Part shown: in pieces, positions 9,001-11,227 of the stretch
How positions within the stretch are numbered: the stretch's first letter is position 1
Layout of the letters: each line of letters starts with the position of its first letter
Assembly (NCBI GenBank): GCA_003445035.1
Contig: DLVV01000049.1
Location: 538 to 11,764 of the forward strand
From: Planctomycetaceae bacterium
Lineage (GTDB): Bacteria; Planctomycetota; Planctomycetia; Planctomycetales; Planctomycetaceae
Length of the DNA: 11,227 nt
Direction of reading: 5' to 3'
The notes under the pieces: generated by a model
Databases searched by the model: none
The model's input: only the letters and a program-made list of their open reading frames with translations
What the model was told of the DNA's origin: nothing
Translations under genes and position numbers: made by a program

Positions 9001-11227
9001 CGGCAGTGATGAGACGACGGACCAGCGAGGTGCGGTGCGGCCGACTAACCAGGATGCCGACATCGGGTCCTTCGAAAGGACGGTGTTGTCGTTGCTGGCC
9101 AATGACGCATCGGTGGTCGAAGGCGCGACGGGGGCCCAGGCGGTCAACGTGAGCGTGATCCTGTCGGATCCAAGTGTCGAGCCGATTTCGGTGGACTACA
9201 ACACCGTCGACGGGACGGCGTTCCAAGGCAGCGACTATCAGTCGGCGTCCGGAACGTTGACGTTCGCACCGGGAGAACTGACACAGAACATCATCGTGAT
9301 GGTCAATGGGGATCTTTCGGTCGAGTCCACCGAGACATTTTTCGTCGAGCTTTCCGATACCGGTCAGGCCGACTTACTCAATTCCCAGGCTGTGGTCACG
9401 ATCGTCAACGATGATACGGCGGTCAGCGTCGGTGATGTGTCGGTGATCGAGACGGATTCGGGAACTGTGGACATGGTCTTTACGGTCAGCCTGGTGCAGA
9501 CCATCGACGCGGCCACGACGATCACCGTGGATTACGCGACCGCCGACGGTACGGCCACGAGTACGGGAGCTAATCCCGATTACGTGGCGATTTCCGGCCA
9601 GTTGACGTTTGACGATCCGACCGATCCGACGCAACTGTCCCAGACGGTGGTCGTGACGATCAACGGCGACACGTCTGTGGAGCCCGATGAGACCGTGCTG
9701 CTGACAATCCCAACGGCGAGCATCAATATCACCGACGGCCAGGGTGAGGGCACGATTTTCAACGACGACTCCGCCTTCACCGTTACGGATCCGACGGTTG
9801 TCGAAGGCAACTTCGGGACCGTGAACATGGACTTCGTCGTGTCGCTGGTCGAAGCCAGCACTGCCTTGGTCACGGTTGACTATTCGACGAGCAACGGCAA
9901 CGAAGTTCAGCAGGTGGCGTTGAGCGGTTCTCCCAACGACGGCAACTTCACTCTGATCTACGATGCACAGACAACCGATCCGATTGCGTTCGACGCGGAT
10001 GCGGGAGCCGTGCAGGCCGCCCTGGAGAACCTGTCCAACATCGGGGCCGGTGCCGTGGCGGTCACTGGCGGTGCCTTGCCCGGCGCCGGTGTTCTGGTTG
10101 AATTCACCGGAGCACTGGCTGGAACGGATGTCACGCAACTTCAACTGGGAACCAACGGCCTGCTGGGCGGAATAAGTCCGGAAGTGGACATCACCACGAC
10201 CAACGGCTCGGCAGTTGCCGGGGAGGATTACGAGGCGGCTTCGGGGACCGTGACGTTCCAGCCCGGCGAAACGGACCAGACTGTCAGCGTCACGGTCAAC
10301 GGTGATGTTCTGCTTGAGCCCGACGAGGAACTCCTGTTCACGCTGTCCAACGCGACCAACGATGGGGCGGCCGATGCACTTGCTGATCTCAACGGTGGAG
10401 TCCCGGCTGTCGGAACGATCGAGGATGACGAAGATCCCCCGGATGTCTGGGAGATTTCGCTGGTCGACAACGCGGGGACGCCGACGATCGAGGTTGTCCT
10501 CAACGACGTGTTGTTCACCTCCACCACGGACCTCACTACCGCGCTGTCGTTGACCGGTGACCAGTCGGGCGTGATTGATGACCTGTTCGTTGTCGATTTT
10601 GCCGGGGGGACTCCCATCCCGACGGCGGGCCTGCAACTGGATGGCTTGGATCAGAGTGGCGCCGATGTTGTGCAACTCAAGAACCAGTCGGTCGGTTACG
10701 CGTCGGTTGATTACTCGATCACCGGCAACGCCGAAGCGACCATCAGCCTCGACGGATCGGCGGTGAGTTATGTCGGCGTTGAGGCCGTCATCGACTACAC
10801 GCCGTCTGCCGCCCGAAACTTCACCCTGGATAGCCTGTTTGTCGGCGACCACGCGATGCGGACCCGAAACGCTTCGGGCGTCGGCAACTCGCTGTTCGAG
10901 AGTGCCGGCACATCGACCTTCGGTGTCTTTTCGTTCGAGAACCCGGCCGGCAACCTGGCCTTCAATTCCGGGCCTGGCAACAACACCTTCACGCTGACGC
11001 CAATGGACCCGACGCTCACCGCAAATGTGACGGTCAATGCCGGCACTGGTGATGACATTGTTGATGCGGCGACCTATCCCACGTCGTTGACGATAAATGG
11101 CGACGGCGGAAATGATCTTCTCGGTGGCGGTGTTGGCGACGACACGGTCAATGGCGGTGAAGGCAACGACTCGCCCGGTGGTGGGCAGGGTGACGACGTG
11201 CTGAATGGCGGGGCGGGGAACGATATT
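2..11227 (+). CDS. Giant multidomain surface/secreted repeat protein (internal fragment, both ends missing)
   Basis: Frame 2 is open across the whole window (3,742 codons), with neither start nor stop in view. It reads as one continuous modular protein, and domain signatures occur in this frame at every position, ending in RTX repeats. Order: phage-type beta modules (residues about 34-456), Ig-like modules (about 461-1065), beta-helix 1 (1070-1463), beta-helix 2 interrupted by three Ig-like modules (1464-2459), beta-helix 3 (2460-3026), three Calx-beta domains (3029-3477), a beta-rich linker, and RTX repeats (from 3700). I find no cysteine and about 18 lysines. The protein is very rich in Gly, Asp, Thr and Val, as expected for an exported, calcium-binding, all-beta adhesin. 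Signal peptide, anchor or dockerin, and secretion signal would lie outside the window. No enzyme active site is recognised. Similar architectures are known from Planctomycetes and other bacteria with giant genes; that comparison is from memory. The exact cellular role is unknown. Confidence 0.95.
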   Translation, partial: MFVEAASVDGERSRLVNALNNLTTTTIVVEDGDAFTAAVGGSGNSTFQIRIDAEDMTVTDKVGNTLTVVRGANGSAATTHLSGQRVLEITNTTLNGEHSVVVIGDDEFTLRNALDGSDRVGDGEYAGGGRWLKTGTVVVTSDNSDPNPDLPDSGMVITFTGDLTHIDVGDLVADGGGLTGGTNPDAQITTQTQGQGITAGGDYIGGGTWVKNLILGPAGKNLTVNGTNDIQEVSFSANNLPTLGSFTLTFKGATTESLQFDATAADIEAALTDEITVSPIGIGNVNVTGGPLPAVPVQVEFVNSLQRINQPELILNGSALGGITSPAGAISTIQEGTGKLYTIGFDDNAEQRVALNGATGGTFALLFDNGGGNLPTAAIPFDANAATVQAALEGLATINPGDVTVTGGNLPNFPVDIEFIGLTYGKKSVIPLTIEPDPGGLGADPLIGASGSVTVRAEGRNVTLADGDYTLSVLTDDEGPATEDLLQNRLTQMVDGAGNTLNIGAQNRWTRDAQGAVGSFVPVTPAIQHTAVGVITLDFDEPVTGVDIADFELTRDSVAVGLGDLAVVTVSPKQYTLDLNLKTGAAGAYELTLLATDPGTPIKDGAGNVAAEQAVSWTTNITAPTVSFAAISTPRNLNAGVVTINFSEDVTGVDIFDLSLSRDGSPVSLGSLSVVTVSGSQYTVDLGVNGTADPEGNYELTLQALGSGIVDLAGNPLPNDESVEWRMDTTAPTADILDVTPDPRTTDADIINVIFDEPVDRTTVDISDFTLTLDGTPIDLATSGVVVLPEGPEAFLERFTIDLRNVTDVNGNYVLLLTASGSGIVDEAGGSLVADAADDWQKTASDATPPVADIVDVDPDPRITGVSFVTTSFTEDVTGVDIGDFSLTRDSVGVDISSLTVIEITPRRYAIDLSGASGVDGSYLLTLTASGSNIVDGVGNVLAVDATDGWVKGNTGPTADIVDVTPDPRISPVSSVAVNFTDPVSGAPSDVTGLDVGDFQLRRDGLLLDLSEVTLTVFSGSQYDLVLAGVTAVDGTYDLTLRAEGSGIERVSDNEPFVLDAVESWVTDTVIHVNSTDDFVDATPLGDGIVDVDLSQPGTQITLRAAIQESNQLTGAGAVSLPAGTFTLALPGVDEDLAASGDLDIRQDLRISGQGVGQTIINADGLERVFQIFGGVTVHISDVTITGGAVVGSQDGGGIRSGGNLTLEDVLVTGNSTLDSGGGINSSGSLSLIGSAVINNSAAADGGGIRNTGTLNVLNSEISENSSGVDGGAVVNIALGDAVFNNTTFSGNTAGRDGGAVHNEAVLLLNSSTIVHNNAEQVSGGVSSGNGSQTSLQNAMVAKNTATLDFPDVGGVFTTLGNNLIGNNSGGDASFPVGLPNVNGDLVGDPTSLVDPLIEDTLGDNGGATRTHPLLFGSPAIDAGNNAGLDANVSTEQRGAIRVLDGPDEDLTSTVDIGAVEFGNFYVNSLQDLTDTTPLGDGQVDGDLLTLGRQISLRAALQEANALAGENTIQLGSAVYTLTVTEPDTVNPTADIVDVDPDPRDTPVGVVTINFDEDVLNVDLSDGVPDFVLTRTDLSGQQVVSLAGLALSEISNSEYTLDLSTVTDLDGIYSLTLDAGASSIVDLAGNLLVDDAVDDWRIGPDIYPPTADIVDVTPDPRSTDADPITINFSEPVVGVDLADFQLELDLGGGLGPQIIPLGNSTLQQLTTSQYVLTFEAQMTTPLGIYTVTLSANGSGIQDFASNDLVTDATDSWERGVDSIAPTADIIDVAPDPRITNVGLVTVDFLEAVTGVDIADFSLTRDAGSGAVNVSLATVVLTALSPTQYTLNMNSVTGFDGDYVLTLVAAGSGIQDLATNLMVTDAVDTWTRGEASDGAGDLDITDTTGSLTVVGTGSGTTFIDANGIDRAFQVLENVTARLQNLTVTGGAVTGSSEGGAAYNSGSLFLSAVTISGNVSQAVGGGLYNTLGGTLTVDESDVSANTAFDGGGIYNNDEGTLAIRNSSVHDNVASNDGGGVYNDLDGDLDLINSDLIGNVAVGQGGGVYNNDAASLDVSNSRFSVNTAEDGGAIFNELVSVLTIGNTSFSANQASDDGGAIYNDDGVVVSTRNIFSGNIAGDGGGVLFNASNGDVTFDGGSMALNVAGGRGGVADNFGTLLLDGTTLISNTAVDGGAIASARQLDVTGAVLTGNVAASRGGGLLNDDVGVANVTSTRIVDNTSGGDGGGLYVTDNSDVTFSFLTIENNRATGDGGGVFNATETSFAASEMLLLGNVAEGAGGGFYNSNVGDARVTNATFGQNVAANGGGLANAGNLELTHSTIYENEAETDGGGIFNSPIVPDQLAIRNTIVARNTSSLASDVVGPLFQSDGHNLIGDAGAVVFSGVGDQVGNSAAPLDPSLFDLKFNGGPTQTHGLQFGSPARDAGDNSDSPVTDQRGFARIFDGDGDGTSTIDIGALESGFVVNSFEDTIDVSPDDGISADSDGNSSLRAAINEANASPGGDTIILPAGTFLLSLTGRDEDNGLVGDLDISGDLDILGAGSGQTTIDADGIDRVFHVLNGVTLNVFGVTITGGDAGTTGNGGGLLSHGTVSVNESLVTGNTANRGGGVFTSGELTVTESTIEDNQAGLQGGAIYNFLTGEIDGAIGAADVTLRIGDGTSFPTNGSFNVKIDAEELTVTEVVGDVFSVTRGVNGTTSAAHPDGATVELIGGGVVTVDRSTLSGNRANAQGAGIYNEASLAIGFSEIVQNVSDSRGGGIYNATLTAELADAVLATSTTIDLVDAASIPAAAPFDVLVDSEGMAVTAVNGNQLTVVRGVSGTIPVPHGAGAEVRLVGKAFTSIDRSTIAENEAGSAGGGIFSEANLAITTSTVSSNVAGAGGGVASNGSVTVINSTVAANIAVNAGGVAADGGRFELRNTIVAANIATGEAADVRGRFISTGYNLIGDAGVSVGLVHGVNSDQVGSSGSPYDPVMDLVLADNGGPTRTHRLLPSSPAIDSADNTGSDETTDQRGAVRPTNQDADIGSFERTVLSLLANDASVVEGATGAQAVNVSVILSDPSVEPISVDYNTVDGTAFQGSDYQSASGTLTFAPGELTQNIIVMVNGDLSVESTETFFVELSDTGQADLLNSQAVVTIVNDDTAVSVGDVSVIETDSGTVDMVFTVSLVQTIDAATTITVDYATADGTATSTGANPDYVAISGQLTFDDPTDPTQLSQTVVVTINGDTSVEPDETVLLTIPTASINITDGQGEGTIFNDDSAFTVTDPTVVEGNFGTVNMDFVVSLVEASTALVTVDYSTSNGNEVQQVALSGSPNDGNFTLIYDAQTTDPIAFDADAGAVQAALENLSNIGAGAVAVTGGALPGAGVLVEFTGALAGTDVTQLQLGTNGLLGGISPEVDITTTNGSAVAGEDYEAASGTVTFQPGETDQTVSVTVNGDVLLEPDEELLFTLSNATNDGAADALADLNGGVPAVGTIEDDEDPPDVWEISLVDNAGTPTIEVVLNDVLFTSTTDLTTALSLTGDQSGVIDDLFVVDFAGGTPIPTAGLQLDGLDQSGADVVQLKNQSVGYASVDYSITGNAEATISLDGSAVSYVGVEAVIDYTPSAARNFTLDSLFVGDHAMRTRNASGVGNSLFESAGTSTFGVFSFENPAGNLAFNSGPGNNTFTLTPMDPTLTANVTVNAGTGDDIVDAATYPTSLTINGDGGNDLLGGGVGDDTVNGGEGNDSPGGGQGDDVLNGGAGNDI
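101..268 (+). other. Phage-type 'VxRGxxGT' beta module, copy 1
   Basis: About 56 residues with the pattern IDAEDMTVTDKVGNTLTVVR, then GANGS, a conserved His and a closing GQRVLEI. The same pattern recurs at about 7916-8128 and 8282-8500 in this protein: (I/V)D(A/S)E..xVT..G....VxRGxxG(T/S)....H..G. I recall this short module from phage tail and structural proteins, where it is repeated between other beta domains. Its function is not established here; a structural or carbohydrate-facing spacer is possible. The roughly 33 residues before it (bases 2-100) are the end of some earlier domain that I cannot identify. Confidence 0.6.
269..688 (+). other. Beta-rich stretch with two 'GxYxGGGxW' motifs (phage-type, possibly FCCH-like)
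   Basis: The first part (269-400) reads LNGEHSVVVIGDDEFTLRNA, later GDGEYAGGGRWLK. This matches a pattern I recall from phage virion proteins often annotated as E1 FCCH-like: NG.xxVxVI..x.FTL....G.G.Y.GGG.W. The second part ends with ITAGGDYIGGGTWVKN (about 593-637), a partial echo of the same ending. The segment between (about 401-590) is Asp, Gly and Thr rich and has no recognised family. The family assignment is an inference from motif memory only. Confidence 0.4.
689..1000 (+). repeat. Phage-type 'FTLTF..IEAAL..VTGG' module, copy 1
   Basis: About 104 residues: IQEVSFSANNLPTLGSFTLTF, then an amphipathic segment FDATAADIEAALTD, then GNVNVTGGPLPAVPVQVEFV and a closing LNGSALGGITSP. The order (EVQ-like start, FTLTF strand, AxxVQAALE helix, VTGG turn, VEF strand, GGxSP end) recurs at 1049-1369 and 9899-10207. 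I recognise it as a module frequent in phage minor tail or structural proteins and in giant planctomycete proteins; its precise function is unknown. Confidence 0.6.
1049..1369 (+). repeat. Phage-type 'FTLTF..VQAALE..VTGG' module, copy 2
   Basis: About 107 residues in the same order as the preceding module: EQRVALNGATGGTFALLFDN, FDANAATVQAALEGLATI, GDVTVTGGNLPNFPVDIEFI, and a closing ADPLIGASGSVTV. It forms a tandem pair with copy 1, separated by a linker of about 16 residues (bases 1001-1048). It abuts the remaining half of an Ig-like module, suggesting that it was inserted into, or replaced, the first half of that module. Confidence 0.6.
1382..1528 (+). repeat. C-terminal half of an Ig-like module (truncated copy)
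   Basis: About 49 residues, NVTLADGDYTLSVLT ... MVDGAGNTLNIGAQNRW, match only the second half of the Ig-like modules that follow (xVTxxDGxYxLTLxA..GSGIxDxAGNxLxxDAxDxW). The first half, which normally carries the DPR and VTGVDI.DFSLTRD elements, is absent, and a phage-type module lies directly upstream. The remnant stays in frame. Confidence 0.65.
1559..3196 (+). repeat. Array of five bacterial Ig-like modules
   Basis: Five tandem modules of about 98-111 residues, at about 1559-1852, 1865-2176, 2189-2521, 2543-2851 and 2864-3196. Shared consensus: (T)ADIVDVxPDPR at the start in the last three, then a strand ending NFxExVTGVDIxDFSLTRDG, a V.L....V...S..QYTLDL segment, DGxYxLTLxAxGSGIxD, and AGNxLxxDAxDxW. 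The VTGVD...F.L pattern resembles bacterial Ig-like (Big) families found in large adhesins. They probably form a rod that projects the neighbouring domains. The first two lack the PDPR signature. The fifth carries a slightly longer insertion (SGAPSDVTGLDVGDF). The exact Pfam family cannot be fixed without a search. Confidence 0.8.
3209..4390 (+). other. Beta-helix domain 1 (pectin-lyase-like, choice-of-anchor Q type)
   Basis: About 394 residues. The N-terminal header is IHVNSTDDF, then TPLGDGIVDVD and ITLRAAIQESN (a CSLREA-like header lacking Cys). Next come GTFTLALPG, SGDLDIRQDLRISGQGVGQT and INADGLERVFQI. About six coils of roughly 25 residues follow, with turns such as DGGGIRSGG, SGGGINSSG, DGGGIRNTG and DGGAVHN, alternating with xxxxNxA. 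The end, NNLIGNN ... GGATRTHPLLFGSPAIDAGN ... STVDIGAVEFG, is the choice-of-anchor Q signature. No pectate-lyase catalytic or calcium-site residues are evident, so a structural or ligand-binding role is more likely than lyase activity. It follows the Ig array directly and is followed without a linker by the second header. Confidence 0.85.
4391..4573 (+). other. Beta-helix domain 2, N-terminal header (separated from its body)
   Basis: About 61 residues, FYVNSLQDLTDTTPLGDGQV ... ISLRAALQEANALAGENTI ... SAVYTLTV. This matches the header of beta-helix 1 (TPLGDG.VD.DL....QI(S/T)LRAA.QE.N) and the ILPAGTFLLSL strand of beta-helix 3. In both of those the strand continues within about 12-13 residues into a GDLDI segment. 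Here the next residues are instead the first of three Ig-like modules, and GDLDIT appears only at about 5636, about 346 residues later. Confidence 0.8.
4574..5611 (+). repeat. Three Ig-like modules nested inside beta-helix 2
   Basis: The modules lie at about 4586-4921, 4940-5269 and 5288-5608. Each opens with TADIVDVDPDPR, TADIVDVTPDPR or TADIIDVAPDPR, and ends with DDW, DSW or DTW. Inner motifs match the upstream array (VTGVDIADFSLTRD; SPTQYTL; DGDYVLTLVAAGSGIQDLA). The first has a longer loop (LNVDLSDGVPDFVLTRTDLS). The block spans about 346 codons and is flanked by the two parts of one beta-helix domain. It therefore appears to be an in-frame insertion probably derived by copying modules from the array at 1559-3196. 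A nested rod domain could present the helix at an angle or act as a side arm; that is inference. Confidence 0.8.
5612..7378 (+). repeat. Beta-helix domain 2, body with about 16 PMP-like coils
   Basis: About 589 residues. It resumes with RGEASDGAGDLDIT and DANGIDRAFQVLENV, the counterpart of the same segment in beta-helices 1 and 3. About 16 consecutive coils of 24-28 residues follow, marked by GG(G/A)(I/V/L)YN turns at one end and S.N.A..DGG at the other, for example DGGGIYNNDEG, QGGGVYNNDAA, DGGAIFNEL, DGGAIYNDDG and DGGGVFNAT. The alternation of GGA(I/V/L) and xxxN motifs resembles the repeats of chlamydial polymorphic membrane proteins. The end carries NTIVARNTSS, GHNLIGDAG, GGPTQTHGLQFGSPARDAG and TDQRGFARIFDGDGDGTSTI before DIGALESG. 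This helix is more than twice as long in coils as beta-helix 1. No catalytic residues are recognised. Confidence 0.85.
7904..8275 (+). repeat. Tandem duplication unit 1 (phage-type module plus two helix coils)
   Basis: A unit of 124 codons that starts after GGAIYN. It contains a 'VxRGxxGT' module (FNVKIDAEELTVTEV, FSVTRGVNGTTSAAHPDG, VELIG), then the coils VVTVDRSTLSGNRANAQGAG and IYNEASLAIGFSEIVQN, ending with GGGIYN. The next unit repeats the same order with similar spacing, so the arrangement looks like an old in-frame tandem duplication rather than chance. Confidence 0.6.
8276..8650 (+). repeat. Tandem duplication unit 2 (phage-type module plus two helix coils)
   Basis: A unit of 125 codons aligned to unit 1. 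It contains FDVLVDSEGMAVTAVNGN, LTVVRGVSGTIPVPHGAG and VRLVG, then FTSIDRSTIAENEAGSAGGG, IFSEANLAITTSTVSSN and GGGVASN. Protein similarity to unit 1 is clear in the RG..GT, DRST and (Y/F).EA.LAI elements, but the DNA has diverged widely, so the event is not recent. Confidence 0.6.
9086..9415 (+). other. Calx-beta domain 1
   Basis: About 110 residues starting just after the DIGSFERT end of beta-helix 3: LSLLANDASVVEG, VDYNTVDGTAFQGSDYQSAS, GTLTFAPGELTQNIIVMVNG, VESTETFFVEL, and the closing VVTIVNDD. This is the classic Calx-beta pattern (VxEG, VDYxTxDGTAxxGxDY, G.LTFxPGE.xxxxxVxxxGD, E..E.F.V.LS, ATxxIxNDD), a calcium-binding Ig-like fold found in large surface adhesins. The VxEG, DY and NDD acidic positions expected to bind calcium are present. 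Confidence 0.9.
9416..9769 (+). other. Calx-beta domain 2
   Basis: About 118 residues: VSVGDVSVIETDSGTVDMVF, ITVDYATADGTATSTGANPD, YVAISGQLTF, TVVVTINGDTSVEPDETVLL, and GEGTIFNDD at the end. All core Calx-beta elements are present. Compared with domain 1 the loop before PDY is a little longer, and the PGE turn of the second strand pair is replaced by DDPTDPTQLSQ. It follows domain 1 with no linker. Confidence 0.88.
9770..10432 (+). other. Calx-beta domain 3, interrupted by a phage-type module
   Basis: The two halves of the domain flank an insert. The first half is SAFTVTDPTVVEGNFGTVNM, FVVSLVEASTALVTVDYSTSNG. The second half, from about 10208, is SAVAGEDYEAASGTVTFQPG, ETDQTVSVTVNGDVLLEPDE, ELLFTLSNATNDG, ending GTIEDDE. 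Joined, VDYSTSNG plus SAVAGEDY gives the usual VDYxTxDGxAxxGxDY motif. The 103 residues between belong to another family (9899-10207). The last segment before IEDDE is longer than usual (ADALADLNGGVPAVG). Confidence 0.85.
9899..10207 (+). repeat. Phage-type 'FTLIY..VQAALE..VTGG' module, copy 3, nested in Calx-beta 3
   Basis: 103 residues: NEVQQVALSGSPNDGNFTLI, TTDPIAFDADAGAVQAALEN, LSNIGAGAVAVTGGALPGAG, VLVEFTGALAGTDVTQLQLG, and the closing GLLGGISPEVDITTTNG. It is the best match in the window to the module at 689-1000 and 1049-1369. The last residues (VDITTTNG, 10184-10207) echo the host sequence just before the insert (VDYSTSNG, 9875-9898), and 11 of the last 12 bases of each are the same. 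This may be a short junction repeat, although similar endings may also be native to the module. Confidence 0.7.
10433..11035 (+). other. Beta-rich linker with a 'YxGxExIxD' type repeat; family not established
   Basis: About 201 residues between the last Calx-beta domain and the RTX region. The first part (DVWEISLVDNAG ... VVQLKNQSVGYASVDYSITG) is unassigned. From about 10733, ATISLDGSAVSYVGVEAVID, then RNFTLDSLFVGDHAM and FSFENPAGNLAFNSGPGNN, resemble a repeat that I recall from planctomycete and related giant proteins, of the form 'YTGLEPIxD..RTFTF....I..S.GESVTFTNPxxSLTINxGxGxD'. It probably leads into the calcium-binding repeats. Confidence in the family is low. Confidence 0.4.
11099..11227 (+). 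repeat. RTX (hemolysin-type) calcium-binding repeats, start of array
   Basis: 43 residues of glycine- and aspartate-rich nonapeptides: GDGGNDLLGGGVGDDTVNGG, EGNDSPGGGQGDDVLNGGAG, NDI. The RTX consensus is GGxGxDxUx, where U is hydrophobic; each GGxGxD binds calcium in a parallel beta-roll. A related GTGDDIVD lies just upstream at 11045. One repeat is degenerate (NDSPGG, about 11165-11180), with Ser-Pro where a hydrophobic residue is expected. The array is cut by the window end. RTX repeats often mark type I secretion substrates, whose signal would lie beyond the window. Confidence 0.85.

Larger units (their letters stand above)
7379..9079 (+). other. Beta-helix domain 3 (choice-of-anchor Q type) with two embedded modules
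   Basis: About 567 residues. Header FVVNSFEDTIDVSPDDG ... SSLRAAINEANASPGGDTI, then LPAGTFLLSLTGRDEDNGL, VGDLDISGDLDILGAGSGQT, DADGIDRVFHVLNGV and TITGGDAG. Coils show GNGGGLLSHG, RGGGVFTSG, QGGAIYNF, QGAGIYNEA, RGGGIYNAT, AGGGIFSEA and AGGGVASNG. The domain ends with TIVAANIATGE, TGYNLIGDAG, GGPTRTHRLLPSSPAIDSAD and TDQRGAVRPTNQDADIGSFE. Two phage-type modules (about 7916-8128 and 8282-8500) are inserted directly after an IYN turn and before an xxxDRST coil. They would loop out from the same face of the helix if the fold is as expected. Confidence 0.85.

Noticed and set aside
3209..9079. Possible pectate or polysaccharide lyase enzymes
   Set aside because: Only the beta-helix scaffold and choice-of-anchor Q ends are visible. 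I see no conserved Asp/Arg catalytic cluster or other lyase signature, so an enzymatic call is not supported.
7280..9226. Long antisense open frame (648 codons) on the - strand, opposite beta-helix 3
   Set aside because: Its translation is rich in Arg, His, Asp and Gln, with no recognisable domain. It exactly overlies a sense frame with clear beta-helix signatures. Long antisense frames are expected opposite GC-rich, Gly/Asp/Val-rich repeat coding DNA.
9374..10852. Long antisense open frame (492 codons) on the - strand, opposite the Calx-beta domains
   Set aside because: Same composition artefact: an Arg/His/Asp-rich translation with no motif, fully covered by the Calx-beta coding frame.

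Overview
The whole window lies inside one very large protein-coding gene on the + strand. Frame 2 is open from base 2 to base 11227, giving 3,742 codons with no stop. Neither the start codon nor the stop codon is in view, so the full protein is larger than this. There is no intergenic DNA, RNA gene, promoter, terminator, insertion sequence or CRISPR array. My reading of the translation finds no cysteine and only about 18 lysines, with abundant Gly, Asp, Thr, Val, Ala, Ser and Asn. That is the profile of a giant secreted or surface-bound, all-beta, probably calcium-binding protein. The GC-rich DNA and the particular mix of modules resemble the giant surface proteins of Planctomycetes. That assignment rests on remembered family patterns, not on a search.

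Layout. Bases 2-1369 hold small beta modules of kinds I associate with phage tail and virion proteins: one 'VDxExMxVTxVxGNxLTVxRGxxGT' module, one 'NGxxxVxVI..FTL..GxYxGGGxW' stretch, and two 'FTLTF..VQAALE..VTGG' modules. Half of an Ig-like module follows (1382-1528), then five complete Ig-like modules (1559-3196), several opening with the signature TADIVDVxPDPR. Three large right-handed beta-helix (pectin-lyase-like) domains come next: 3209-4390, 4391-7378 and 7379-9079. Each begins with an 'LRAAIxEAN' header and ends with an 'SPAIDAG..DQRG..DIGAxE' signature (CSLREA / choice-of-anchor Q type architecture). Three Calx-beta domains follow (9086-10432), then a partly unassigned beta-rich region, and finally the beginning of an RTX (hemolysin-type) calcium-binding repeat array (11099 to the end).

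The most notable feature is nested domain architecture. Three Ig-like modules (346 codons) interrupt the second beta-helix near its N-terminus. A phage-type module (103 codons) interrupts the third Calx-beta domain. Two further phage-type modules sit in matching loops of the third beta-helix, apparently as part of a tandem duplication of about 125 codons. Upstream, an Ig-like module has lost its first half where the phage-type modules abut it. All of these keep the reading frame, so the protein looks like a chassis of repeats repeatedly invaded by other small beta domains.

Function: no catalytic residues are apparent. The likely role is extracellular or cell-surface adhesion or structure, with calcium-stabilised folding. 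The export route and anchor lie outside the window.
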